DNA of 64,000 bases, taken from assembly GCA_964536835.1 (NCBI GenBank), contig CAZIAZ010000003.1, positions 19,613 to 83,612 on the forward strand. Direction: 5' to 3'. The first letter of the stretch is position 1, and every line of letters starts with the position of its first letter. This stretch comes from DAONFI01 sp035403485. GTDB lineage: Bacteria; Planctomycetota; Phycisphaerae; SM23-33. A program made the position numbers and the translations under genes. This document shows, in pieces, positions 17,321 through 26,765 of this stretch. The notes under the pieces were generated by a model. That model was not told the origin of the DNA and did not search any database. It saw nothing but the letters and a program-made list of their open reading frames with translations.

Positions 17321-20300
17321 TCAGTTTTTATTGCTCTGGCTGAGCAGGTTATAGCGGCCGCCGCCCAGGCGAGCTTCCGGTATGCCTTCCGGCCACAGCA
17401 TCAACATGACCGTGACTGCATCTTCACCGGTTTCCCTGTTATCGTATGAGAAATCCACGCCGACGTTCCACCGCGGGAAGCGACGAACTATCATGAAGCT
17501 TGTGCCGAGATTGTTTCCGTCGTCGAATTTGAAGTCATACTGTTCCATCGCACGTATGGAATACTTTTTGTTGATGACGTAATCAAATCCGACAGTGCCG
17601 ACGGCGGCTTCGAGTTCCTGAATATATCGGAAACCGGCGAAGTAGCTCAGCCGCGGGTCTCGCTGTATGGCTATGCCGACGTTTGCGATATCCAGCCGGC
17701 CTTCTTCTATGTCGTATTTGGCGTCAGCCATCAAAACCGTCCGGTCGGATATATTCCACGAATAATCGAATCCGACGTATCTGCGTGCTATGGAATCTTC
17801 CGGCCTGTCGAAGTAGAAAGTTCCATTGCCTGGTGTGTATTCGGCATTTTTATCGAACCATGCGAAGTCGATGTTCAGCCTCATCCAGTCGACCGTTCGT
17901 TCCTGGCCTGGAGCGCCGCGTTTGGTTTCCAAACGCTGCTTCAACGACAGCAGTACGCCTGTGGTGTCGTTGATATTTTCGATGCCTTCGTCGAGCTGGT
18001 ACAGGTCTTCCTGACTTGGGCCGCCGGCGGCACTGGTATAAAATACGACTTCAGGTGTTATGACGTGGCGCAGGCGGTTGACGTCGAACAGCCGGCTCTT
18101 GGCGTTGTTGTAGACCCGCCAGAACGACATGTTCGACCGCACGCCGGCCTGTATGTATGGCCGTGTGCCGCCGGATTCTGACGGCAGCGTGTCGCTCCAG
18201 CCCGTGACCCGGCCGACCAGGTACGGTGCTACGTTAAGAGGGCCGTAGGGCGTATCGACGCGCAACGGAAGCGAAACTTCCTGCCTCGTATCGCCGCGGA
18301 ACATCGTATTTGACGAATCCTGGTTGGCGTATTCGGCGCCGTCGCTGGTTGTCGGACTTTCGCTTGAATATGCCCAGCGTTTGCCGCCGACGCGGTTTTC
18401 GCTATAAAAAGTCATGGTGTCGTCGAGTATCGGCTGGCCGATGAGGAATGCTGCGACTTCAGGCAGAGATTCCGTCTGACTGAGGAAATCGTTCAGCCTC
18501 GCATTGACCAGGCCCGTTATGGCCCAGTTGTCACGCTGCTTCTTGACGTAAACAAGGTTTTCCTGCTCTTTGCCGGTGTAATATTCGTCGGCGAAATATT
18601 CCTGCAGGTAGTTTGAGTCGCTCAGATAGCTGAACTCAGCCGAAATTTCCCAGTCTTTGGGCAGATATTCCTTGTGACGCATCAGGATACGGCCGCGCAT
18701 GTCGTGTTCGACCAACTGCTTGTTGTCCTGTCCGAATTCGTCATATTTGTTTGTGTCGTAAGTGCCGTAAAGAAGGCCATAACCGCTGAACTGGCGATTG
18801 CCTTCCTGCTGGGCGTAATCGTAATCCACGCCGAGCACTGCGCCTTTTTCATAACCGCTTACTGTTAGCATGGCATCGAGCCATTTCGGCTTGACGATGC
18901 CCAGCAGGCGGAACAGAAACCACTTGGATTCCGCACCGAATCCCAGGTTGCCCTCATGGCCGACGGCTACGCTTCGCAGGGCTGTGTGTTCCTGTTCGAA
19001 TGTGGACTGGCCCGGCGGCAGGAAGAATATCGGCACGCCGCGCACTTCAAACGTGCTGTTGTCATAATCTACTGCGTAACGGTTGGCGCTTAGCCTTTCG
19101 CCGTTGTCGTCATAGACCGTCTCGTCGCGGAATTTTACGTTCTTTGAATTAATGCTGTATTCAGGCGTTTTGAAGTCGCTGGTGGATACTATGGCGTTGT
19201 TGAACGCTATTTCACGGGGGCCGAGCATGCGGGCTTCGGTTGCACGGATGTATATCGGTATGTTCCGCTGTTCCTGGATGGTGCGGAATACCGGCTTGAG
19301 TACCAGTGCCTTCTGTTCTATGAAATCGTAATATGCGGTTTTGCCCATAAGCTTGCGTTCGCCGCGCGATATGATTACGTCGCCGTCGAGATAAACGCCG
19401 GTGACGGTTTCATTGTCATTTACGCCTGCGCCTACCAGTTTTGGGGCATATGGAACTTTTTCGTCGGATTCAGGGCCTACAGCCTTTGTCTGCGTAAAAA
19501 CCACAGCCGACTGCGCCTGGAGTTCGATATGCTGATAACTTTTCGGCGGCCCCTGGGAAATGTAAACGGGGCCCTTGGAAACGATGATTCTTTTATTGGG
19601 GTCTTCGGGGTCTTTGAGAACTTCGATTCCCTTGGTTGCTTCGAAGTTTACCGATGCCGGCGGAGTCGCTTCCTTGCCTTCCTTTACGCCGGCCATCTCC
19701 ACGGAAATCGGCGACGGCTCGCCGCCCGTTGTCTGGCCAGCCTTTGATGCCGGTGCGGTTTCCGCCGCAAGTTTTGATGGTTTTTCACCCGTTACGGCCA
19801 GGGGGATTTCGGCAGCTTTTTCGGCATTTTGTTCCGTCCGTTCTGCGGCTGGCGTTTCATTCGCCTCCGGCTGAGCGGATTTACGTACCACGAGCGATTT
19901 TTCTTCTATTTTCATGCCCTGGCTGCTTGCGCGTTTTTTGGCTGCAGCGAGCATCTGGAGTTCTTCAATACGGGTTTGGCGGGCCTTCCTGTAAAGGCCG
20001 GAATTCAGAAGCGATTTGTTCGACGTGACGGCTGTACTCTTGGCTGTTACAAGGCCTTCTATGTGTACGCGAACCAGCATCATTTCGTCGGTAGTGGACG
20101 AGTCGATGTCGTCAATTCTCGCATTGCCGTTGACGTAAATCGTTATGTCGTGTCGTGCGGCGGCGGTTTTGCCCAACGTGTTTATCCACACAACTCCCTG
20201 GTTGCCGGAAATAACCCGTCGGCCCACTTCGAACCGGAAATCGCCATTTACGACGGCAACCTGCTCATTGCCGTCGGTAAAAAAGTTTATCTGTCGGCCG

Positions 20301-20428
20301 TCTATAGTTGCGTCGTCCTGCAGATATTCATTGGCAACGGGGGCAGCTGCAAAAAGGCTGCCGAGCCCGACTCCCAGCGCGAAACAGAAAACCGCACAGC
20401 GCTTCGCCAGCGTTGTAACTGTTGTCAT
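17321..20428 (-). CDS. lptD: LptD/OstA-like LPS-assembly outer-membrane protein
   Basis: The 1035-residue protein has a signal peptide (MTTVTTLAKRCAVFC, hydrophobic, cleavage near FAAAP). An N-terminal OstA-like beta region follows, then a low-complexity Ala/Glu/Pro linker near residues 170-260. A second OstA-like stretch contains VYLDGDVIISRGERKLMG and EIAFNNAIVSTSDFKTPEY. The C-terminal half is a large barrel with GYEKGAVLGVDYDYAQQEG, ending in the strand-rich region NVGVDFSYDNRETGED. LptD inserts lipopolysaccharide into the outer leaflet of the outer membrane. It is longer than the E. coli protein (784 residues) because of the linker and the duplicated N-part. ATG at 20428 fits the signal peptide. 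The gene follows the exopolysaccharide locus after a 184-bp gap. Confidence 0.75.
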   Translation of the reverse strand: MTTVTTLAKRCAVFCFALGVGLGSLFAAAPVANEYLQDDATIDGRQINFFTDGNEQVAVVNGDFRFEVGRRVISGNQGVVWINTLGKTAAARHDITIYVNGNARIDDIDSSTTDEMMLVRVHIEGLVTAKSTAVTSNKSLLNSGLYRKARQTRIEELQMLAAAKKRASSQGMKIEEKSLVVRKSAQPEANETPAAERTEQNAEKAAEIPLAVTGEKPSKLAAETAPASKAGQTTGGEPSPISVEMAGVKEGKEATPPASVNFEATKGIEVLKDPEDPNKRIIVSKGPVYISQGPPKSYQHIELQAQSAVVFTQTKAVGPESDEKVPYAPKLVGAGVNDNETVTGVYLDGDVIISRGERKLMGKTAYYDFIEQKALVLKPVFRTIQEQRNIPIYIRATEARMLGPREIAFNNAIVSTSDFKTPEYSINSKNVKFRDETVYDDNGERLSANRYAVDYDNSTFEVRGVPIFFLPPGQSTFEQEHTALRSVAVGHEGNLGFGAESKWFLFRLLGIVKPKWLDAMLTVSGYEKGAVLGVDYDYAQQEGNRQFSGYGLLYGTYDTNKYDEFGQDNKQLVEHDMRGRILMRHKEYLPKDWEISAEFSYLSDSNYLQEYFADEYYTGKEQENLVYVKKQRDNWAITGLVNARLNDFLSQTESLPEVAAFLIGQPILDDTMTFYSENRVGGKRWAYSSESPTTSDGAEYANQDSSNTMFRGDTRQEVSLPLRVDTPYGPLNVAPYLVGRVTGWSDTLPSESGGTRPYIQAGVRSNMSFWRVYNNAKSRLFDVNRLRHVITPEVVFYTSAAGGPSQEDLYQLDEGIENINDTTGVLLSLKQRLETKRGAPGQERTVDWMRLNIDFAWFDKNAEYTPGNGTFYFDRPEDSIARRYVGFDYSWNISDRTVLMADAKYDIEEGRLDIANVGIAIQRDPRLSYFAGFRYIQELEAAVGTVGFDYVINKKYSIRAMEQYDFKFDDGNNLGTSFMIVRRFPRWNVGVDFSYDNRETGEDAVTVMLMLWPEGIPEARLGGGRYNLLSQSNKN

Positions 20429-20489
20429 GTTATCACTCGCTCTGTTAATTAAATTGGTACCTGGCATTAACTACAATAACGAACATGGT

Positions 20490-20518
20490 ATCTTAACTTA
20501 TGAGAAAGGCCAAGTAAA
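20490..20518 (-). promoter_or_regulatory. Weak candidate promoter for the LptD-like gene
   Basis: Read on the minus strand, TTTACT and TAAGAT are 17 bp apart in the gap between the CapK-like gene and lptD. Both hexamers match the consensus at four of six positions. Confidence 0.25.
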
Positions 20519-20612
20519 TTCAAAAAACCGACGCCGGCCAACTTTTCCACACCCCAATAAAACACTAACAGAAGGTGTCGTCGTAAAAATTATCAACAGG
20601 CATGGAAGCTGA

Positions 20613-21974
20613 TTAATCTTCATGGCCCGTCATAGCGGAAAGCTCACTGATTACGTAGCGGTATTTGCCCGATTTCGGAAGAGGGATGTCTTTGCAATAT
20701 TCCACGGCGGCAATGCCGTCCGGGCCGAGGCGTTCGAGCATTTTTCGGCGGATTCTTTCGCCGGCGTCCCGGCTGAACTGTTCGTCGGTCACGAGCATGA
20801 TTTTTACGCTTCCGTCAGCCGCCTGCCGTACCTGGAATTTTACGACGCCTGGTTCGACTCTTATCATTGCGTGTACGGCTGAGCTGTGGATTCGTCTGCC
20901 GTGCGGCGTTATTAGGAAGTCGTTGCATCTGCCCTGCACGACCTGCATGAGTTCCAGGCCGCGGCCGCAGCGGCATACGCCGGCTCGTAGCTGGCCGACG
21001 TCTTCCGTGCGATAGCGGATGAACGGCATGGCGTAATTGTCGAGCTGCGTTACGACTATTTCGCCGTCCTCGCCGGCAGTTGCAGCAGTGCCGTCGTTTC
21101 GCAAAATTTCCACAATCACGTTTTCACTCGTTATATGCATGCCGCCGTATGGGCATTGATGTGCGATAAATCCGGCTTCACGGCTGCCGTAGCCGTCGGC
21201 TACCGGCACGCCGCCGAAGGCGCGGCTGATAACTTCGCGCTGGTGTTCATATAAAACCTCAGCCGTCGAAAAAACGACTTTTACGCCGATATCGTCCAGC
21301 CGCAAACCAGCCCCTTCCGCCAGCATGCAAAGCAGATGCATCGAACTTGGATAGCCGAACACGCACGATGGCCTGAACCGCTTGAGTTTCTGAACGTATG
21401 CCGCGATGTTCTCTTCGCACAAATCGTAAGCCGCAAACAGCCGTTCGTTTATCAGCCAGTCCCGGAAATGTTTTAAACGGTCATTGCGGGAAAGTTCGAT
21501 GGGTGAGTTCCACACGTAGGCTTCCCGCATGCCGTGGGAAATGCCGAACCATTCATGGCTGCGGATGCGGGCTGCTTTGTCCCAGGCCTGGCGGCGCCTG
21601 TCCATGTAAAAAATCAGCGGATAGCCCGACGACCCGCCGGTGCTCGATTTTATCACTCCGCCGCGAACGGTGCGATTCGTCAACTCCTCTCGATGCGAAT
21701 TGAGCGTGAGCTTGTCCATGAGCGGCAGACGGCGGATGTCGTCCAGTGATGCGGGCCGCCACGATTTGTCCACGCCGGCGAATTTTGCATAATATTCCGT
21801 ATGTTCCAGCGCTGCGCCGACAAGCGAGCGGAGTTTTTCGAGCTGAATGTCACGAAGCTTCTGCGTCGTTAGCCATTGCGTTTTTTCCATCTGCCGCGCA
21901 ATACCGAACGTATTACGCCTCAGCGAGAATTCGAGAAGCGGCGATATGACTCTGCCGGCGATGAACGGTGTCAT
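20613..21974 (-). CDS. CapK/PaaK-like adenylate-forming enzyme of polysaccharide locus
   Basis: The 453-residue protein belongs to the phenylacetate-CoA ligase-like group of the ANL superfamily. The ATP-binding loop is SSTGGSSGYPL (about residues 109-119), with the later DGYGSREAG and the hinge region near RYRTEDVGQL. A cysteine pair CRCGRG is typical of CapK proteins. Relatives occur in capsule and XrtA-type exopolysaccharide loci; their substrate is generally not known, and acyl or amino-acid activation is likely. Its start overlaps the stop of the double glycosyltransferase gene by 4 bp, making it the last gene of the exopolysaccharide operon. Confidence 0.82.
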   Translation of the reverse strand: MTPFIAGRVISPLLEFSLRRNTFGIARQMEKTQWLTTQKLRDIQLEKLRSLVGAALEHTEYYAKFAGVDKSWRPASLDDIRRLPLMDKLTLNSHREELTNRTVRGGVIKSSTGGSSGYPLIFYMDRRRQAWDKAARIRSHEWFGISHGMREAYVWNSPIELSRNDRLKHFRDWLINERLFAAYDLCEENIAAYVQKLKRFRPSCVFGYPSSMHLLCMLAEGAGLRLDDIGVKVVFSTAEVLYEHQREVISRAFGGVPVADGYGSREAGFIAHQCPYGGMHITSENVIVEILRNDGTAATAGEDGEIVVTQLDNYAMPFIRYRTEDVGQLRAGVCRCGRGLELMQVVQGRCNDFLITPHGRRIHSSAVHAMIRVEPGVVKFQVRQAADGSVKIMLVTDEQFSRDAGERIRRKMLERLGPDGIAAVEYCKDIPLPKSGKYRYVISELSAMTGHED

Positions 21975-24205
21975 TTTCCGGCTCCGAGCAGATTGTCGTA
22001 TATTTTTATAAGGTCGTTCGTGACGACTTCGACCGAATATCTTTCAGCGACCCGTTGTCTGGCGCTGTTGGCCATATTTCGTCGCATTGCGGTGTCCTGC
22101 GAGAGTTTCAACATCGCTGCGGCGAGCGCGTTTACGTCGCCAGGCGCAACAAGGAGGCCGTCCGTGCCGTTACGCACTACCGACGGTATATCGCCGACTG
22201 CCGTGGTGACGACGACGAGGCCGGCAGCCATGGCTTCGAGTATGGCCATTGGCTGGGCTTCGTTGTAACTCGGCAGGACGAAACCTTCAGCCGTCGTTAT
22301 CGCTTCATATTTCGGATTGCCGCTGAGCAGGCCGGTGAGTGTCGCCTGTTTTTGAATGCCGAGTTCGTCAATCATATTCTGCAACTGTTTCATCTGGCCC
22401 TGTTGCGTTTCAATGCCGGCGATGTTTGCGCAGAGCGCGTTGCCGCCGTCGCGGGTGACGGCTAGTGCTTTTATAAGGTCGGCTGCACCTTTTCGGCGGC
22501 TGTAATTGCCCAGGAAAAGGAATTTCCCGCTGCCGCCGTCTGCGGTTTTTTCTGGGATTTTTACCCCGTTATGCACGACCAGCCATTTGATGTTTTCGTC
22601 CGGCTGCAAGGCTGAATATTTCGACCTGAGCGTTTCGCCTAGCGTTATTACGCCGTCGGCGCGGCTGAGAATTTTTCCGGCTCGTCGCTTCATCATCCAG
22701 CCGAGTTCGCCCATAAACGAATCGAATCTTGCGCCGTGGATATGCAACAGAACTTTTGCGCCTGCTTGGCCGGCTGCCGCCGCCAGCCACGCATCGCGCC
22801 AAAAGCTCATGCCGCTGCACGTGTGAATGTGACAGATGCAATTCTCCATCCGCCGTATATTTTTCAACATCTGCCGCCTGAGATTCCTTTGTGCGGCGAG
22901 GCCTCTGAAAATGGAACGATGCTGCGGCGTAAGTTTGCCGCTGTTTATGCCTCGCACGGTCATGCGATGTTCAAGCCCCTCGATGAGGGATTCCGACACG
23001 CTTGTCATGCCGCCTTCGAGCGGCAGTGCCGGACTGACCATGACCACCCCATATTCGCAGTGTCGCGATATTTTCTGAAAATAGTCCATGTATGCACGCG
23101 TCATTACGGATGACGAATATTTTTCGAGCACTTTGCGTCTGCCGGCGAGGCCGACTTTTCGTCGCAGTTCCGAATCGACGCACATCAGTTCGATTGAGGC
23201 GGCGAGCATTTCCGGCTTAGCCGGCGGACAGAGCAGGCCGCAGTCGTCGCCGATTACCCGTGAAATGCCGCCGACGGCCGTCGCCACCGAAGGCAGGCCG
23301 GCAGACATGGCCTCCAGCAGAACCATCGGCAGACCTTCGCTGCGGCTGGACATGACAAATACGTCTGCCGCCGAATAATACGTGTCGATGTCCGCTTTCC
23401 CACCGACGAATTTCACCGTCTGGCCTAGGTTGGCATCGGCGAGCATGGCCTGCAACTGGCTGTAATACTTCTCATCCGCGATATTGCCTGCAACGATGAA
23501 ACGTAATTTTTTTGGCAGATTTCGGCGGCTGAGGATTTGGGCTGCGGCGATGAGATCTTCGTAACCCTTTTCCGGTTTCACGTTACCGACCGACAGCAGC
23601 ATCATGTCGTCATTGTCTATGCCGAGTTCTTTTCTGAGGGCTGCGCCGCCGTCCCTGTTCACCCTTGCCGGTTCAATACCGTTTTCGATTATTTTGACAA
23701 TCGGCCGCAGTTGCAGGAGTTTCACATACGCACCGGCAACATCTCTGGAAACCGCAGTTACGCCGTCTACCTGCCGGCTGGCCCATAATTCATCGAATCT
23801 CGCGTGATTGCGGCCGCCAAGAAGGCCGTGACACGTCATTATTAACCGGCCGGCAAGCCCTTTGTTGGCCGCGCTGACGTAAACCAGCGAAGCTCGGTCA
23901 TGTACGTTTATTACGTCGGGCCTGAAATTTTTCAGAAAACGCCTTATTCGAAGAATTGCGCGCATATCGAACCTGCGGCTGGAATCGATTTCCACGACGC
24001 ATATGCCGCGGCTGGCGAGTTCCAGCCCCAGCGTGCCTGTGCGGCGAAGCGTGATGACCGCCACTTCACAGCCGCTGGCGGCCAGCCCCGATGCCAGAAG
24101 AGCCACGACCCTCTCCTTGCCGCCTGAACACAATGTATCCACGACTAGAACCGCGCGAAGCGCGGCTTGCGAGCCGTCAGGCCGGCAGCGGATAAAGTCC
24201 GACAT
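21971..24205 (-). CDS. Tandem GT4-GT4 glycosyltransferase fusion
   Basis: The 744-residue protein contains two complete GT-B glycosyltransferases. Domain 1 spans about residues 17-378, with the glycine-rich start VVDTLCSGGKERV, SVGNVKPEKGYEDL and the nucleotide-sugar motif SEGLPMVLLEAMSAGLP (289-305). Domain 2 spans about 387-744, with LPLEGGMTSVSESL, FLGNYSRRKGAADL and YNEAQPMAILEAMAAGL. Both contain the EX7E-type region of retaining GT4 enzymes, so both may be active and add consecutive sugars. The start lies 29 bp inside the ligase gene, so the two are translationally coupled. Usual GT4 enzymes are about 380 residues, so this is a genuine fusion rather than a repeat artefact. Confidence 0.85.
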   Translation of the reverse strand: MSDFIRCRPDGSQAALRAVLVVDTLCSGGKERVVALLASGLAASGCEVAVITLRRTGTLGLELASRGICVVEIDSSRRFDMRAILRIRRFLKNFRPDVINVHDRASLVYVSAANKGLAGRLIMTCHGLLGGRNHARFDELWASRQVDGVTAVSRDVAGAYVKLLQLRPIVKIIENGIEPARVNRDGGAALRKELGIDNDDMMLLSVGNVKPEKGYEDLIAAAQILSRRNLPKKLRFIVAGNIADEKYYSQLQAMLADANLGQTVKFVGGKADIDTYYSAADVFVMSSRSEGLPMVLLEAMSAGLPSVATAVGGISRVIGDDCGLLCPPAKPEMLAASIELMCVDSELRRKVGLAGRRKVLEKYSSSVMTRAYMDYFQKISRHCEYGVVMVSPALPLEGGMTSVSESLIEGLEHRMTVRGINSGKLTPQHRSIFRGLAAQRNLRRQMLKNIRRMENCICHIHTCSGMSFWRDAWLAAAAGQAGAKVLLHIHGARFDSFMGELGWMMKRRAGKILSRADGVITLGETLRSKYSALQPDENIKWLVVHNGVKIPEKTADGGSGKFLFLGNYSRRKGAADLIKALAVTRDGGNALCANIAGIETQQGQMKQLQNMIDELGIQKQATLTGLLSGNPKYEAITTAEGFVLPSYNEAQPMAILEAMAAGLVVVTTAVGDIPSVVRNGTDGLLVAPGDVNALAAAMLKLSQDTAMRRNMANSARQRVAERYSVEVVTNDLIKIYDNLLGAGK

Positions 24206-25505
24206 TTTTCTTCTCCTTTTGTCTCATATCGCCCGTAGAAAGCGGATTCGCCGCCAGCGACAGTTCATTTTGCGTGACCCACCACAATGCCGTCGTCAGG
24301 ACGCATATGGCGTAAACGTATTCGAAGCCGACCTGGCTGAGAAATGTGGCGCCGACGCAAAATGCGGCGACGGTGGCTTCTATCATTGCGGCGTAATGCC
24401 ACGCCCAGCTGTTTTTGCCGTCCGGCAGACCCTTTTCCGTGAGTTTTCGTATCTTTCGCGTCATCAACAGTACGGATGTAAGCATCATTACATAGAAAAA
24501 CAGTCCTACGTAACCCGACCCTGCCATGGTGGTGAACCACACGCTGTGGGCTACGTGCGGATGGTCTTCTTCGTGAACCTGGTATTTGGGATACTGTTTG
24601 ATGAAAGGCGTCTGGCCGAGGCCTATGCCGAAGAGCGGATTTCTGTCAGCCATCTTTCTGGCGACCTGCCACGCCCATATGCGGCCCATAGCCGATTCAT
24701 CCTGTTTGTACGACTTGATAGTCATATACCGCTCCAGCGTAGCCTGCGGTATTATCACGAGTGCTATCACCCCCAGCACGAGTGTGCCGAGAATCATTTT
24801 GATAAAGCCGAATTTTCGCCATAGCGTGATGGCGACGGCTATGCTCATGGCCAGCATGCCGCCGCGGCTTGCGCCGGAAATAATCGCCGGTATCGCCAGC
24901 AGTGCGGTGATTTTCAACCCTCGGCTGGCCCACTTGTGCTGAACTTCATACGATGCGAAAAGCAGCATCGGTATGCCCATCGCGATGAAAAGAGCCGTGT
25001 CGTTGTTGTCCATGCCCAGCGGGCCGCCGTTATGCGTTACGCCGCCGCCGCGAAGAAGAAACAGGCCCAGCCGGATGGCGTATATGCCCGGACACATCGC
25101 CAGAAGAATGACCATCTGCTTTAACTGCTCCTTTGTGCGGACAAGGCCGGTAATGAGCATCAGGGCGATGGCGATTTTCGTGAATTTCAGGACGAATTCC
25201 ATTGCGGCTTGGCGGTTGGGCGAGAGATAACCGCATATCGTCATCCATATCCAGAACAGCAGAAACCACACAGCCGGCCCCTTGGGCCGCCACCACGGCA
25301 GAGGCGTTGTGAGCGTTCGCACAAGCATGCAGACCGCCGTGGCGAGCACGAAACGGTTTTCCTGTACCGATGAAGACCATACGAGCGACTGAGGTTTCAT
25401 GAGGCTCAGCCAGCAATACGCCAGCAGCCCGTAATACGCATCCATCAGCGCAACAGGTATGCAACCCCAGCCAAGAAGTGTCATGAGTATGTCGCGTATA
25501 CCCAT
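24177..25505 (-). CDS. O-antigen ligase/polymerase-like membrane protein, exosortase A-associated type
   Basis: The 442-residue protein has 10 to 12 hydrophobic helices. The N-terminus (GIRDILMTLLGWGCIPVALM, then WLSLMKPQSLVW) closely follows the TIGR03097 family of O-glycosylation ligases found with XrtA/exosortase A. The large periplasmic loop contains GIGLGQTPF and a conserved His segment (EDHPHVAHSVW), as in Wzy/WaaL proteins. It would join or polymerise sugar repeat units on the periplasmic face. ATG at 25505 matches the family start; the frame stays open to an ATG at 25586 that overlaps the next gene upstream by 14 bp, and that start cannot be excluded. The protein is not an exosortase: it is longer and lacks the exosortase Cys/Arg pattern. 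Confidence 0.8.
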   Translation of the reverse strand: MGIRDILMTLLGWGCIPVALMDAYYGLLAYCWLSLMKPQSLVWSSSVQENRFVLATAVCMLVRTLTTPLPWWRPKGPAVWFLLFWIWMTICGYLSPNRQAAMEFVLKFTKIAIALMLITGLVRTKEQLKQMVILLAMCPGIYAIRLGLFLLRGGGVTHNGGPLGMDNNDTALFIAMGIPMLLFASYEVQHKWASRGLKITALLAIPAIISGASRGGMLAMSIAVAITLWRKFGFIKMILGTLVLGVIALVIIPQATLERYMTIKSYKQDESAMGRIWAWQVARKMADRNPLFGIGLGQTPFIKQYPKYQVHEEDHPHVAHSVWFTTMAGSGYVGLFFYVMMLTSVLLMTRKIRKLTEKGLPDGKNSWAWHYAAMIEATVAAFCVGATFLSQVGFEYVYAICVLTTALWWVTQNELSLAANPLSTGDMRQKEKKNVGLYPLPA

Positions 25506-25572
25506 TTTTAAAATCCGCAAAGAAAATTCATTATTCCGTTTCAGAAATCCATACCGGCCAGGCCGGCGGAAT

Positions 25573-26754
25573 CTACTGGCCTTCATCCAGCAGGGCTGAG
25601 TATTTTTCTGGACATACCGCCTCCCTCAGCCGTGCCGCCACCATATGCCAGTTAAACGCTCTGCTTGCAAGCAGAGCTCTCGCCGACAGCTTCTGCCTGA
25701 GTGTGTCATTATACAGCAACTCCAGTATCGCCTGCGAGAGTTCTTTGGGATTTTCCCGCACTAATATGTCTTCGCCGTCTCTTACGTCAATGCCTTCGAC
25801 GGCCATGGGCGTCGCCGCCACAGCCGTGCCGCTGGCCCATGCCTCCAGGAGTTTGTTCTTTATTCCAGTGCCGGAGACCATCGGCAGACATACCGCGTCG
25901 GCAGACCATAAAAAAGGTCTGACGTCGTCGACCGTGCCGGTTACCTGTACGTTGTAACCGTCTAACGCTAGTACATCTTCAACAGGATTTGCGCCTACGA
26001 GCTGTATCTGTACTTCGGGACATTTTTCGACAATGTACGGCAATATTTTTTTCACCAGGTATTCCGCAGCGAGGATATTGTTGATATTGTCCATTACGCC
26101 CAGAAACACCACTTTCGGCCGGCTTGGGGATTTTACGTATCCTGAGGGCCGTGCAAAATATTCAGCATCCACACCGTTCGACGAGACCATGACCTCCGTC
26201 GCAGGGTTGCGCTCCTTGAAACTTGTGGCGTCATAATCCGAAACCAGTGTGAACATGTCAATCTTTTCGAGGAACATCTGTTCGTATCGCGGATAACGGG
26301 CGATGAAATTGACCTGTTGGAAAAATCGCTTGACGTTCATGCTGGTTATGTTCCGGCGGCGATATTCCAGAATCGGGTCGTCTATGAGGTCAGCCAGGAC
26401 GTAGGGTGATTTTCTGGCTTCAGGTGAATATTGCAGAGTGCCCGGCCCGGCCAGCACTGTTACGTCGTAATACGGCGAATGGAAATCGACAGCCTTGGCC
26501 AATGACTGTTCGAATATGAAAGGACTCATCATATAACGGCCGGGGCCTTTATCTTTCCGCTGACTGGAGTCAGTTGGGAGAAAAATCGCGCCGCTCTGTT
26601 CGAACATGCCGGCGAATTCCGTCTCAGGCGGAAAACTCGTCACCGCCACGGTATCGCCGAGTTGACATAACTCTTTTGCGATATTGAACAATCTCAGCCA
26701 CAGGCCGTTCGCAAGAGGCCATGGATACCGTGTTGTAACAAACATCCAACGCAT
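25573..26754 (-). CDS. GT4-family glycosyltransferase, similar to the XrtA-locus sugar transferase
   Basis: The 393-residue GT-B protein starts RWMFVTTRYPWPLANGLWLR and has VSSNGVDAEYF, the strand VVFLGVMDNINN and the sugar-nucleotide site region GTGIKNKLLEAWASGTAV. It resembles the sugar transferase at 34202-35386 in overall layout (PYP/PWP start, SNGVD, GTGIKNKLLEA versus GRGIQNKVLEA), which suggests they are paralogues. The donor and acceptor are unknown. It lies in the exopolysaccharide operon, with a short gap to the GT9 gene. Confidence 0.82.
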   Translation of the reverse strand: MRWMFVTTRYPWPLANGLWLRLFNIAKELCQLGDTVAVTSFPPETEFAGMFEQSGAIFLPTDSSQRKDKGPGRYMMSPFIFEQSLAKAVDFHSPYYDVTVLAGPGTLQYSPEARKSPYVLADLIDDPILEYRRRNITSMNVKRFFQQVNFIARYPRYEQMFLEKIDMFTLVSDYDATSFKERNPATEVMVSSNGVDAEYFARPSGYVKSPSRPKVVFLGVMDNINNILAAEYLVKKILPYIVEKCPEVQIQLVGANPVEDVLALDGYNVQVTGTVDDVRPFLWSADAVCLPMVSGTGIKNKLLEAWASGTAVAATPMAVEGIDVRDGEDILVRENPKELSQAILELLYNDTLRQKLSARALLASRAFNWHMVAARLREAVCPEKYSALLDEGQ

Positions 26755-26765
26755 ATAGAATCAAC

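Noticed and set aside
24177..25586. Multi-helix membrane gene considered as an exosortase
   Set aside because: It is too long, lacks the exosortase active-site pattern, and its N-terminus matches the O-antigen-ligase-like family.
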